From the NCBI RefSeq assembly GCF_030936135.1, contig NC_082598.1, forward strand, positions 36,326,687 through 36,390,686: DNA of 64,000 bases, read 5' to 3'. The translations under genes and the position numbers were made by a program. Positions 12,008 to 27,000 of the stretch are shown in pieces (the stretch's first letter is position 1; every line of letters starts with the position of its first letter). The notes below the pieces were generated by a model. That model worked only from the letters and a program-made list of their open reading frames with translations, did no database searches and had not been told where the DNA came from. Source of the stretch: Gavia stellata. Taxonomy: Eukaryota; Chordata; Aves; Gaviiformes; Gaviidae.

Positions 12008-15000
12008 CTAAAAAACAGAAAAGAGTTCATATGAGCGCAGGTGCCAAATAAGAATTTCTTTTTCCTTTCTGACATGTTCAGAGCATCACAGATAAGAGAA
12101 GCATGTAGGGTCATTCTACTGATCATTCATGCAACTACTTTCCTTTCATCCTAAAGTGAGCATGCACCCTACAGATAATATGGGAAATGTCTTAAGGCTG
12201 AAAGAAGGCAAGTGCCATGGGCAGCTGCTTTCAGATGGGGATTTCCCACTCTGCATAAACAGGTGCTGTTCTGTCGAAGCCGTGGTAGCTACGTAAGCGA
12301 GCACCAGCGCATGCACCTCCTGAGCAGGTTGCGTCCACTCCTGTGCGAAGGCTGCGTTATGTGGCTGGCTGCTGAAGGAAGTGAGGCAGAAGAGACTGAC
12401 TGAGAGTGAAGGTATTATACTTGGATCCAGCTGCACACTCTGACCAGTCCCAACCAACAACAGAGGAGTGGGACTTCTGGAGGGCTGTCACATTCTAACT
12501 GTGAGTCAGTCCTGGAGCTCTCCTTCCCTAGGATTCTCCAAGCTATGTTTATTTTTCTCAGCTATAAGAAGAAATTAGTTTGCACCTTATGAAGTCAGGC
12601 AAGTTGGATGTGGTAGAGGATCTCTTTTAGACAAAAGCAATACTATTTTTAAACTTAAACAGCTTTTTCTTATTCAAAGTTAGTCAAATGATGGAACCAA
12701 GTACATTTTTTCTGACTTAATAACAAAAAAGTTACTTGCACACGGAACAATAGTCCAACATAAATCTCTGCAAAAACACACACCCCAGGCTTTAATACTG
12801 AGCGAGCAGAGCTCAGCAATTAACAGGATTATTAAGTTAAAAAGCTACTTTTCTGGTTACTCACATAGAGTAGATGCTTGTTAGCCTTTCTTTCTTGCAA
12901 CGCATTGAACACTTTCACCACACCATGTCGGGCATTTTGTTGTCCAACAAGACTCTGCAGAGTATCTGCAACAAATGTTACTTCAGCTTATACTGTTTCA
13001 CTCACACTAGGCAAAAGCTCCAACTAACGCTACTACCCATAAAGGAGGGGAAACAAAACCACTGCACTTCATGGCCCTTGGTTACAAGATACATAGTCCC
13101 CATTCACCAACCTTTTAAAAACACACAGGTAACTTAGGTGACAGGTTGAAAAGATAGCCTTATTCTCCAGTTACCCAAGTTAAATAATACTGTATGCATC
13201 TCAATGACAAAATTTTAAGTGTTTTAACATGATATGTAGTATGTCTTTTAGGTAGTTCCCCTCATAGAGTCAAGTCTCATTTCATACATTATTAAACCAT
13301 TCACTTAAATACACCTTCAGCCACAAAGACAGAATTCCTACAGCAGTTCAAACAGATTTAGCACTTAATTGCCTCTCAATCTTCACAGAAAATACTTCCC
13401 ACAAGTAAGCAGATAACAGAATTCTCTTAAGGCAATTGTTTACATTTTAGATTAAATTAGAGAATAAATAATGATCCAATGCTTCATCATTAATTTAAGG
13501 TGCATTCAGCTATGACCTGACATATCTCTCCAAACTCAGAAACAAACAAACAAAACCAGAAACCAATTATGGAAGGCTATTTACTCTAGGTCAGTAGGGG
13601 AGTATGCAACAGGAAGTAAATGGAGGGTTGTTTACAAATCCAAGACGAGTATTGTGCATGCATACAGGCTACTATTTTTGCAGTAAAAGTTGATTAAACA
13701 ACCTAATGCAAGGGGGTGTATGAGATACCTCAGTGAAGCCATAAAATAGCTCATTAAAGTACATTCTATTCAGATGGAGGGAAGATAAAAAGCAATCAAG
13801 CTATGTTTAAGCGCATTTCCAAGGGCTAAAGGGAATGAATTTGGTTCTTCCCAATTGGGTGCCTTCAGGTTTATGTGACCTCTAAAGAGTCAGAATTATG
13901 TAACTGGACTCCCCGTCCTGAGAATGGGACGGGATGGAGCATCTCAGAATGGTACCCCAGTAATGTGCATGCTGAAGAGGAAGCTGCCTGGGCTTGGGAG
14001 GTAAGGGCAGTCAAAAGAAAGTACTGGAAACCCCACTCAATGTAGGATGCTACTGTCCAGGCTGCAGGTCCCTCTAACACTCAATGCCCTGAAACCTCTT
14101 ATCAGAAATAGACAGCAACACCCAACACTGACAGCACAGGTAGACTTCCCTCTTCAATTTTGAAATGTAAGAGGAAGAGGCAATTGGGGTAGTGCCACTC
14201 TCCCTATTTGTCAGGTAGTTTGGGGTAGCAGAACCACCTGGTATTTGCTCACAGAGAACCAGCAGAGAGAGTCTTGACTTCACTTAGGTTCCTTGATGAA
14301 TTTTACATACAGATGGAAGTACAGCAATACTGGATTTTGCATCCACCAGTCCATGCCCTTTACCAGACAGACAGGAGAGGCAAAGAGTAAGGCCAAAATT
14401 ATCCTTATTTATGCAAATAACCATAATTTAGAACTCCACAGGAAGAATCTAAAATGCAGCAGAACAGTATTTGATCAACCAGTTTCCTTACTAGTTATTA
14501 AATCTGTGATGAAGCAGAATGAAAGTGATCTCACCTGGAATGTTTTCAAGTAGTTTTTGCTGCGCTCTCTGTTTTGTCTCTTGCTTTTGTTCGTCGCTCT
14601 TGGCTCTCGGTGGTGGTGCTAACTTTCCATTTGGCCAAAAAGCATCTCGAAACACACCAATGTAGTAAACAAGCATTGGTTCACTGAACATCCAGTGTAC
14701 AGTGTCACGAATTTGCCTGTAAAGAAGTGTAGAAGGGAACACATGAGAGCTGGTCTTTCCTGTTTTATGTAGATTTATTTTTTTACTCCTGAAAGTAGTA
14801 GAAGCAATGCTCGTTTTCATGTAATTATCCAAATTTATCTGAGATTATTTCACCAGCATCACAGCACGTTGTATTCAGCTCTGGGTGCTCTAGGATCTAG
14901 GTCCCTCCAGATACCTGACTGACATGTGGAGAAAGCTACATTTCAATGTAATCCACGAACATATATTACAAATTGCAAGTACTACACTGAAATGTGTATA

Positions 15001-18000
15001 TAGTTCAAGGATGGGCAGTACAAAGGCTCCACTGGGTAAAGACGTAAAAATCAGCTAACTAATTGTAGTGAACGCCAAACTACTTGCATGCACAGATGTG
15101 CCTGGTGGGATAAAAACAGATGAAGTTTTGACAATAATTTCCCTCACAGATACCAACAGCACATTAGTGAAGGGATTACAAATGGAGATAGCAGCCTCCT
15201 CCTGAGGCTGCAGGCACAAAAAGAGTTGAGGTAGACAGCAGGCTCCAGGCAGTACTGCCTAACTGTGCCACAGTACAGCCAAAACCCTTAAAATCAATAA
15301 ATGTAAAAATTCAACCAACATGTAAAAAGCTATATGGCAACTTTGCATGCATGCTGTGCTCACACACACACACTCTCTCTCTGTCCTTTCTCAGGTGTCT
15401 TTCATACTAGTTATCAGCAGCTCGTGAACAAATGAACCGATCAATTCAAAACTCAGCAAATGGATACTGTCAGAGACCATCAGTTTACTGGGAGTCAACT
15501 GCATGACTTTCCATCACTTCTTGTCTAATTTACCACTACATAACGTATGTGAGAGGTTTTAAAAGCCATGCTCATGTGCAAATTTAGTCACTGACTGGAC
15601 AAAGGAACAGCCTGTTCCACTGGTAGATTTCTGGGCTGCGACATTACCTGAGTAATAGTCCCACTGCTACACCAAAGCAAAATAATGCATTTCATCAGAC
15701 ACCCAGTGACCCTTTGCCTATGTGAATGTGCTACAGAAATCACAAATTCACAGACTTTCATAAGAAAAACATCATCATGCGTAAGAGCGTCAGTACTGAT
15801 CGAGCGGTCATGGGAAGTCATTGTATCAATCATCTGCTCTACTGAATCAAGTTTTACTGTAGGCCTTTGTATCCAACAAGAAAAGGAATACTTTTCCGAA
15901 ATTTTTCAGACCAATGATACAGCTTTCCACATGAAAGGTGTGTACAGACACGCATGCTTACTTCATAGCCTCGTCCAGGCCTCACTTGGCAGACATGTCT
16001 TCAAATGATACAGAAAAATACCTTTATGAAAACACATCACTGTTACACGTGTACAGGTTTCATGTTATAAATCAATGGTTCTCATCATGTATAAACATTA
16101 TTTCAGTCACTTTAGAGAAATATGTATTTGATTTGAAAGAAATTACTTAAAACAGAAACCTAGTTTCAGATCTGACAAAAACCTTCATGGGACTGTAAGA
16201 TAAAGCACAAACTAATAAAAGCCATTCAGAGCCAGGCTGTTCAGAAAAACAGGATAGCAAGTAATTTTTAAAATAGACATATATAAATATTTAGATATTT
16301 TTATTTCTATATAAACTATTTTATAAATATGTTATATATTCATATATAAAAATATAAGTAATATAATTTATATATTAAAAAACCCTATATCCCACGAAAT
16401 ATTGTGCTCTTGCAAAAGCAAAGCCCTGCGTAGGGGAAAAAAATAAGGAAAAAGGTAATTCACATATCTGTGTCTTCTCTAATCAACATAACATATTTGT
16501 AAATTGAGCTGTGGAAAACAAATGCAGATGATGACATACAACAGAATGTCCAGATTATTTTTTTTAACAATTCTGCTCTCAGCCTTTTTTTCATAGAACA
16601 ATGATGCAGGTTCAGTTTAACAGCTACTTACTTGTTGATCGTTCTTCCAAAAGTGACTTGTACTAGTGCAATTAATGTTTTTCTGACCCACTTGAACACT
16701 AGAACAATGAAAAATGACAGAAAATAAAGACCAAGAGGTTAATAACTTCAGGGAACCCATGATCATGTCCAAAACCTTCCCCCCCAAAAAACCCAACCCA
16801 CTACTACAGTAAACGTATCTGTTATAATCCTTTGTAAGATTTCACCAATTGTACATGGGTCTCATTTTTCCTGACTGCTTTCCTTGTACTGTTTGCTATA
16901 TGGTTTTTAAGTCTTGCGGATTACATAAAAATATCTGTAATATGCATTTGTAGTTTATACTGTAAACTTTTATGTTTAAGAATATTTCAAGTTTATAGAG
17001 CCATACAACTACCCAAAACCCTTTGTCTACTAGAAAAAAGAAAACCCCTCAAAATCCACACTTTTTTCATACCTATTAGTATCATGTTGTACACACAGCA
17101 GCTTCATTAAAATTCTGAAAACATTTTCACTCAAATAAACCAAGCAGTTAACTTTTCATTACAAATAAAGGAAACAAATGTGAGTGCTTCCCAGTAATTA
17201 CCAGTTAATCTTTTTTTCATGCTGTTCACCATCAGCACAAGAAAGTCCATATTTGGAAGATACACCTACCATTTTTTGGAAGGTGCTGCATTTTGTAATA
17301 GTTACCCTGTAAATAATTTTATAGGGCGTCAAGTGTGGCTGCACATTCAAACAGAAACAAAAGCAGTTTTCTTTAGTACCATCATTCAGTTACGTAAAGG
17401 AGGAAAAAACCTGGTACTGAAAGATGCCATAATTCTAGCATCTTTTCCACTATACAAATTGTAGAACTAAAATGCATACATAATACACTTAAAATGGAAA
17501 TAAAAATTATGTTGCTTTGTCAGTGACATGTTCTGTAATAAAGCCATCTTTCCTTCCTCATTCTAATATGCAGCCTATTTACAGAAAACATGCTTTTGTA
17601 CTTTTCTGTTTTTTCAAGATTTTTTTTAAATGAAAAACTGAAGAATATTGAATGCAAATGCTCTCCTCTACCAGTTACATTTTTACTGCCATGTTACACT
17701 GGAATTTCACTTTTGAATGAAAGCACCAAAGTTATGAACTACTAAAGAACAGCTCTGTTCCAAACGAACTGGCTACGTACATTGCAAGAACATTTCCACT
17801 TATTGAAACAGCAGAAAAATCTGAATTACAAAGCACCCCAAATTTCTTGGCCAACAGATTCCACTAGCAAATAAGCAGGTTTACAGCTTACTTCCTCGCA
17901 GCTCAAAAATCTCTCCAATCAGCATGAAACATGGTTCAGCAAGAGAGTCCCTTCTCCCATCCACCTCCTCGCCATAGTCTGACAGGTCACTATCCTCTTC

Positions 18001-21000
18001 AGTTTCTTCCTAGGAAGAGAGACACAACATGAGTATGCACTGCAGTTCCCCATCCTTCCAGAATGGCTTTAGTTACTGCCATGCTCTGGGGAAGGAGCAC
18101 ACCCAGCCCTCCCAAGAAAGGGCATCAGAGCCACCAACTCTGCTGCTGGTAGGATCTGGCAAACAGGAACCTCACCAGGGATTTTGAAAAGGGATTGCAC
18201 TTCCCACTGGACAAGAGTGATGAGCACACTCTGCACTGCTGGAGTGATCACCACTGCTAGATCTTCTGCCTGCAGCCTTGCCCCAGTAAGCACCTCAATG
18301 CTGGGTGGATCTGCCCAGATTTTCAGGGTCCACTGCCTATCTTGCCCTGCCAACACTAGTTGGATAAGGGAAAGCAGGTGATCTGGGGGCCAGGTACTGC
18401 TAGGAAGCAGGTGAGAGCTGTAAGGAGGAGATGACACTCAGAGATGTTTGTGATTGCGAAGCCTCCTCTGACACAACACTCGTGAAGGACATCCAGGACG
18501 GTGAGCTAGCCAGCTGAAGCTGTTTGCAACACAAGCAGCTAGAAGAAAGGGGGAGAATCTGGTTATTGCACAGGAGGAAGCAGGTAGCTGGTTCCCCTGG
18601 AGAGCAGACAGTGCCTTGCACAGCTGAAGCCACTCAGTGGGATCAGGCACCAGCAAGTTGTCCTTGAAGTAAGCCGGGAACCCAACATAGCAGCGGAAGA
18701 GGAACTGGCCACTGCAAAGACACCACCATTAATGAGTACCAGTCCCAGGCAGAAACATAGTATGGTGATACTTAGTGACCTGAGCCCGAGGACACCCAAG
18801 CTCAGAGTACCGAAGGAAGTAGAGTTATTCAGAATAGACTCACAGGAGAAGAATGGATTGAACCACCTCAGTTTTGGCAGTACCATTTATTCAAGAATGA
18901 AGAGCAGACAGCAGGTTGTTTCTCAGTGTCGTGAAGATCAGCTTCAGCATTAGGACTACACCACCTATCATTTCTCATGGCAGCCAGCACATCCCTTTGC
19001 TTTCCTGGTTCTTCCCCTACCTGCCTATGGTTAGAGCAAAGCTGCAGTGAAGTAAACCTGATCCCCACTGAGGCTGGTACAATGCCCCAGTCTCTGGTTC
19101 AGGAATGGTCAGAATGGTGTGCAAACAAGTTGTCTTTCTTCAGCCTTGTTTTTCAAATAAATCCGTCATATCTTCCTTTGCATTCCTTTCTTCCTTATCA
19201 TTCCATCATCTAATACTGCTGGTTTTTTCCCCTTCTCATCATCTAGTCTGGAAAACCTGCTTCATGGCTCTATTTCTCTTGGATTGTTTCGGTGACTTTC
19301 TTGGCCTTATTCTTATGGTCGCAATCTTTCAGTCATCCCTTGCCTGCCACTTGAACCCTGCTATACAGAGAGTATCCTACAGCGTCTCAACTGTACATCA
19401 GTTTCTCTTACTCCTTCCTCACACCCTCCAAATCCCATCTAAAGCCCATCACTGCCTTCAGATACATTTCCAGTCCCTGAACCTTCTCCAGGCACGGCAC
19501 TGCATAGCAGTCTTTAAATAAATAACTCCACAGTGTCGCATATTCCAACACTTACATATCCTATACCCTTCACTTCCTGTGTCACATTTGGCATTTTCTC
19601 TAGCACTGCTCAAGATGCTGCTTCTCTCCTCATAACCTAAAAAACAATAGAAAAAAAACCCACAGCGCTGAAGTGCACTGTGAACATCCACATAGACTCC
19701 CCTGTTTACCGACTTCCACAGCTTGATGAGTCCCCAGCTTTTAAAGCTGTCTGCTAATGATAGGCTAAGCTGTGATTGAGGGCAGGGAACAAAAAGCCAC
19801 ACCATGCTGACAAGAAATGCCACACAAGGAAACCACAAATCGTTACCCATGTTACCACAAAAGCATGCAAATTCACTGAAAATGAAGAGAGTTTTCTCCA
19901 GGGACACAGTCTAGAGCGAACTCCAGTCCTGCTCACTGTCTTCCTCTGGTCAACAGGCTTCTTGGCCCTTCATTATTTTAATTATTCAAGAAACTATGTT
20001 TTATTTAATTTTTCATAGTAGACATCATTCCATATTTCCATTAAGCACCTGGGCAACAGAACAGAAAATCAGCTTACTAAGTTTACAGGTGAGCTTATGA
20101 ATTTGTAATTGAGCCCACAGGGTGCAGTTTGATAAAGACAGATGCAAAGCAGCAATAACTCACTGCATAAATGCAGGAAACAAAACAACTGATATTGATA
20201 AGACTACAGAAAAAGTTCCCAGGACCATACTGCTGCAGAAAAGGCAAGTGTAATACCACGATGTTTAAGCACGAACATTGTTTGTATGACAGACATACAG
20301 ATATGGATATAAAAATTATTTTCATACATGGGAATAGGAAAACCTAGTGGGAGCATCATGTTTCAGTCACCACATCTCCAAGAAAAACATGGATAATTGG
20401 TAAGTCCAGAGCAAAACTGTAACAACTAAATAAAACATAACCTAACAAAAACTAGAAGAAATTGGGGCTGCTCAGTCTAAGAAATAAAAGAATAAAAGAC
20501 AAAAGGAAAGTAGTAACACCTGATAACTGAGATGATCCTAACCCAAACTGCTCTGTGTCTGCTGCAGACAGGACAAGAGCTAGCTGGCTAAAGAAGGGAG
20601 ATTTAGGTTAGACAGTAAGAGAAGTTTTCTAACCATGAAGATAGCTGAGAACTGGGATATGCTGCCTTGCTTAGCTACAGAACATTAGTTATCAGAGGTT
20701 TAAAAACATGTTAGACAAACACGTGCCAAGAATTTTGTCAGTACAGTTGAGTTTGCTTGGAGCAGGAGGGTAAACCCTATGACCTCTGAGGTCCCTGCTC
20801 TATTTTTCTGCTGTTCAGTGAATCCTCTATCATTTAGAAAATACAATGAGAAGTGTAAATTCTTACACCACAGTGCATTTTCTACCCATTACCACTTCAT
20901 AAACCTAAAAGCCTTTCCTCTAGATGATATCAACTGCATTTCTTCCTCTGATTTGGTTTTGGTCTTGAGAGCTATGAAATATGTGCTAACACTAGCCCTC

Positions 21001-24000
21001 CTCTCTCTCCTCTCTCATGCACTCTCATTACAAACTCCCTTTCCTTCTCCCATATTTCCTAACTATCTCCTCCTACACGCTCATGTAATACAATATATGT
21101 GCAGTCTGGCTTTTTTCTTGAGGATGTTTTTCAATTAAATAGTGAAATACAAATAGCTTCATGCTTCTATGCTTTTATGCTACTTCCACCTAACAGTCAT
21201 TTTAGTGAATGCACTTTTGTTTTTAGAATTGCAGTACTTCTACTGAAGTGTAAAATCAGTTTCTCAAACTTTCTTTGTATTTATTACTCTGAAATGAGAC
21301 ATATGCATTCAGCATCTAGATGCAAATACAGCGCAATTATGAAAAATGAAAATACATAGGATTTGCTTATTCCTGAGAGATGCAAGACCACCTTTTTGCC
21401 TATTAACAGACTAGAATTGTACAAGTTCCCCAAACTCCATTTATCCTGCAGAAGGCCCATCCACTGCAAACAACTACAGCATGTAAGAAAAGAATTATTT
21501 CATATAACATATAACTAAAAAGGGGAATAGAAACAGCTCCTTGGAGGCTGCATATCTGCAACATGAACCACACAGAATAGAGCACCATGGAATTATGGTC
21601 AATTTTAGTCAATGAACTATTTTAGTCACTAAACTATTCTTCACTACATTTTGAAAGACAATGTTTTTTTATGGCTTAGTATAAAATTTTCCAACTGGTT
21701 TGCCCACATGGGTTCCCACCAGTATTCGCAAATTTCCTCAGTGAGCCTGTACGATTTGCCAAAATTCTTTGTCAAAACTAGCTTTGCTTCAGAAGTTGTC
21801 CAGAAATTAAGGACACAGAGCTGTTCCCTGTCAAGAGAAGCTTCCTAAGAGAGAGTTATTTTTACCTGTCAAAAACCCCTCTGAAATACACATGTCAAGA
21901 GCACAAAAAGTGGGAAATTCTGCTATAAAAAATAAACAATCCCACATGGACTGCAATTTGTTTATTTGTGATAAGTTACACATTTGCCTAAATATATTTA
22001 TTAAAGGGCAGGAAACTTATTGTATTAATAAACACCTTTTAAATTCATAGACAGTTCTTATTTCTGACTTCCTTACTTTGGATAAATAACTAAATTTGGG
22101 AAGATTACTTTTCTACCACTTACCTCCTGATGAGAAAACAAATCACCAGGAAGTCGTTCTAGAAATGATGAGAGTGAAAAAGATGACTTCTTTCCTTGCA
22201 CATCAATAACTTTGAGGTGCTCTGGGGAAGGGCTCAAGAAGGCGTAAAGTGCTTCGCTCTGGCAGAGCCTTTCATCAGAGAGCAATTTCTGTGGAAAAAA
22301 AAAATAACGACAGAAACAACATATCAATTAAGTATTTTTTGTTATGGAACAAGATGTGTCAGGCCATCCAATAAAACTGATTAAGACATGGCTCAGAGGT
22401 AGAGTGAGAAAAAAATTCCATGTCTCACAAACATACTTCAAAGATACTTTAAGAAGCTACTTCTAAAGTATCAGATCTAGTAGACTAACGTTTTTAATCT
22501 TACAACTTTCTTTTTAAATAAAGAAAGCTTTAGTTTTTAAGAAATTTGTTGTGAAGTGTTGTAGTTGAAAGTGGCAATTACAGGACTCATTATTTACTAT
22601 TTCTTAATTAATCAAAGTTTAAATTAACTTACCACTAGAGGAATGGCTACTATCAGCCAAACTCATCTCAACTTCAGGCATTTTAGACAATTTGACATTA
22701 ATAGTGTCAAACTTTACATTTGTCCTATTTGTTCTAGGCTCCTTCTTTAATCAACAGAGAGACAACATCCATTCCAGAGGCATGATTAAATTCTTCTGTT
22801 TAGACATCTGTTGGTTTTGTCTTTGTTTTCTTACCTGCAGAAAGTTATTAAGCTGGTTCTTGGATTTCTCCATGAATTTCTGGTCTATGGATTTGAAGGG
22901 CAGCTTGCTGAGGGAAGGCAACTGAACTTTCTTTAATGATGGAAAACACTGTGTAGTAGAAAGCAGAGCTCACTTAACATACATGTGCAGAAAAAACCAG
23001 GTGGTTCAGAACAGAAATGAAAATACTCCTTTGTACTCTCATCTCCCCTTCCACACCCCTCTCAGCACCTTCAAAAACACCTTCCCTTACCCACTATGGG
23101 CTGACACATCTAAACCCTTTCTCTTCACACTACCATCATTATCTATCCCTTATCAGACAAAAGTTAAAGCACTGGAAAAGGAAACCACCTCTGTCCCCAA
23201 AAGCTGTCTTTTCTAACACCTCCCTGAAAGCCAGAGATAAAATCTAGTTTTTAAAGCAGCCTCTTGCATGACAGTGCAGAGCATACACCATTTTGACATT
23301 GGGTTAGTTCCGTAAAACATTCATTATTAAGGGGGGGGCAGGGGGGGCAGTTTTATAAACATCTGGCAGAGGCCAGAAATACGCAGATGGAAAACTAGCT
23401 CTAAAAGACTAAAAGCCAAAAGGCTGGCATAAAAACTGGCAAGATGAATTTTTTTTATCCGGTTTTCCCCTCTCCAAGCATCATTCTGACAAATTTTAGC
23501 AATTTGCATCTTCTCCCTCCACTAACGGTGATTCGTACCTCACTGAGTTTCCGGTGTAGGTTCTGAAACTCACTGAGCTTCCTAGGAACAGTCCAGTTCT
23601 TAGTTTCAGCTCCACCAACTTCTTGTAAACTCACCATGACAGAGTAACAGGGCACTTGTTCTCCATTCTCTTCTAAAACCTTGTGGGGAAGAAACCAACA
23701 GATAAGGTATACTACTTTGAAAGCAAACAGTGGAACATTTGGGCTGCCAGATGACTGGCTTGCAAATTCAGTCATCATCACTGTCCCATGCTCCTCTTGC
23801 AGTTTGAGGGCTACAGATGGAGTGATACCCTTAATGGACTAAGCTTTACCCAAAATGCTATGTCAGTCCTGAATCAGTCCTCCAGCTAGCCATTATTACA
23901 CTTTACATACAGCTTTGTAATGCTGTCCATCAGCAATCAATTGCCTTCTTCAAACAGCTGTGTATATTATTTCAGTTTTTAAGGTACCTACCACATAGCT

Positions 24001-27000
24001 TTCTGATTGCTTACCAATACTCCATCTCTCCTGTCTGCATTTTCCTGACTGTTCTCCCATTATTCCCACCCTTCTTCCCCAGTGCTCATGCCGAGGCTCA
24101 CCCGCACACCAGGGACAGCACTCTGCAGCTGGGCCCTGCGGCAACTGGTGCTGTCTCAGAGCGACTTCTCTGCTCACTTGAACTATTCTGCATGCACAGA
24201 ACATGTGGTATCCATGCAGTGTTTATTTCTGAGGGGCTCACAACTTTACAAAAATACTAATGATTTGAGCTGTGCAACAGCCAGAGGAATGAGGAGTGAT
24301 TAAACACATTGTGCAAATGGGAAAACTACAGCAAAGACGTTACACGTTTTTTCTTGAGACAATGGCAGCAGTGTGACTGTATTATCTCCTAATTTGATGA
24401 GCCACCCAGAATTTCACCCTTATGTCCTAATGGTAACCGATTTTTGTTTAAAGGAGACAGCTAAATAATTTATGAAAGGCAAACAAGGGAAATGCATGAA
24501 ATACATAGCTTTTTTTGGCCAAGCCAAACTCTCAAATGCTTGTCTTAATATACATGCAAATAACAGAAAGGTAATTATAAGATACCACACTCACGCAGTC
24601 TTTTGGAGGAAAGCAATAGTTTTTAAGCTTTTTGGGCTTTTTTTTTAATAAGAATATTTAACTAATCCAATTAGGATAAGAATAAACTTTAAAATTCATA
24701 TAATTATGACACATTTTCTAAGAAGCCTGTAAAGGTCTGACAACACTTAATGCTAGTGACAGATAATTTGACAAGCGGCTACATCACCATTGTAGAAGTT
24801 GCACAGCTAAAATGTATCTTCATATTTTACAGCTGTTCAGAGTTGTATATGCGAGAATATTCCCTGCGATGCACTCCTAAAGTTGGACATGGGAAACCCG
24901 ATCTGAGGCCTAGGTTTCACATCTCTCTGTAAAAAAAGCTGCAGCAGCACCCAGATGGAATACAAAGCACCAGCCTGAACACCTGAAAACGTGGCCTGGT
25001 TCCCAGCACAGCTATTTGGAGAACTGCCTTTCTACTGCCAGACTACTGCAGAAATAGATGTCTGAATAGTCTCCAAAGTGCAGGTCAGAGGGACCTGGCA
25101 CAGACGGACTGGGATCTCCTGGGACAGTCCCTGCCCTGCCTATCTCTGAGCTAGATTGGATTTGTGTTTGTAGATGACTTACAAACACTTCCCAGCAGCT
25201 GCTTTTGAAAACTGGATCAGTGCTGAAAATGCTGATTTGAGTCATGCATATCATTCTCCATTACACATTTGTCCCCAGAGCAGGGATTTGCATGTACGTA
25301 GGGTCATCTGAACTGTAATTGTCAGGAGAGAGTAATCTCTCAGGAAACACGTTCTCAAAATGGGAGGACTTAGTACTCCTTCTGCTTTTAAGTTAGGATC
25401 CATGTACAAAATAATTTAAATTCTAATTACTAGATGGAGACACATTACAATCTCCTTCAAATACCCTCGTATAAATATCTGAAAGTCTTCAGGATCTTCT
25501 TGAGAAAGCAAAATTTTTTACCAACTTAAGTACTTGTGCATTTGTTTTTCTGAATTAATGAGTCAACTGGAAAACACACAGAAAAATGGGATGTTAGTCT
25601 TCTGAAACAGGAGATCTAGTCCTTTGCTGTAACAGGCACCATCTCATAAAACTGCTATCATGAATGAATTCAAACTTGTGAGACTTTTTTTTCCATGCTC
25701 GTTACACTAAAAGTCTGCTCTAGACCCTCACTCTAGTCATTGGAAGCTTCCTTTCAATTTCTAAACTCATTTCCCATTTGTTCCAAAAACTCTTCACCCC
25801 TCTCTTATGTTTACCCTTATTGACGTGTTTTTATAGACAGCCTTATTCCTCTGAGTCTCCCTTTTGCTACGCTAAGCAAACAAAATGCTTTCACAATCAC
25901 TTCTCATGGGAGAAGTTCCTTGTTCAATCCATTCAATTCCACCCTTCTCAAACAGAATGACCCAGCACCTGCAGAGCGACTGTAACACTTCGTCTCGTAA
26001 CAGAAACTCCTCTCTTGATGTATTCAAGGGCTGCATTTGCCTTTTTCACACCTGCAGCCCACTCAAGACGAACTGCACGTCTGACAAGCCACCAGTGGTA
26101 CCTACTGCTTCCAGCCAAGAGGTGCTCCAACAGGTTGGAGCCGAAGCCCAGAGCTCCTGCTGAATGCCAAACCTTGCATGCCATGATGTGAGATTTCACT
26201 GCACTTCTATTACTCCCATCCTAAAAATCATCCAGTTTTTTCTGAGAACCATCCTAACCCTCTTCCAGGGCTGATTCTTCATGAGCATAAACTTAACATT
26301 TGTGCTCTGGTTTGGTTTTCCAAGTCCAAAGGTCCTGTGACAGTCTCAGCCCTGATCGTTTCACAGCACTGGCAAGGGCTCTCAGAATTAGCCCCTAGGT
26401 TGGCATTTCCACAATGCCACAAAGTCTCCTCAGCTCTTTCTCAGCCCCTTTCCTCAGCTTACACATGAGTCTGCCAGGTTATTCACTGCTACTTACCTGG
26501 CAAGGACAGAATCAGCCCTCAAGTACCCAAAGCGGCTTTAGGCTATTGGGTTTTTTTTTTTTTTTTTGCGTTGGCAACAACTCCATAGCCTCAAGACAAT
26601 GTAAGGATCAATTATTTCAGACTTTATTTTCTACTAGCATGCCATAGATACCTAGGCCACAAAGGATAAAGATTTCTACCTTCTCCCTATGAGGCACAAA
26701 GACACAAAGTGGATAGAGATATGAACAAGGATGTTGATACACCTACATCCATTAATAAGAACTACAACGTGCACGCGAGAGGTGACCACCTGTTACCGAG
26801 GTGTGTGGTACGGTAACAATAAGAAACATCCAATGAAATACTGCAAAAACAAATGAGGAACAAATATTATTAAATACTTTCCAGAAGAAGCTATAGGTAT
26901 TAGCTGCAGTAGATAAAACATCAACTTAACATTAGCAAAAACTGTAATAATAGTTCAGTAAAGTAACAAGCTGCCAAGGAAAGCCGTTGAATCACCTGTT

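Noticed and set aside
19458-19907. 149-codon - strand frame in an SNX25 intron
   Set aside because: No known motif; the Cys- and Trp-rich composition does not suggest a real product. It could be part of an unrecognised old repeat.
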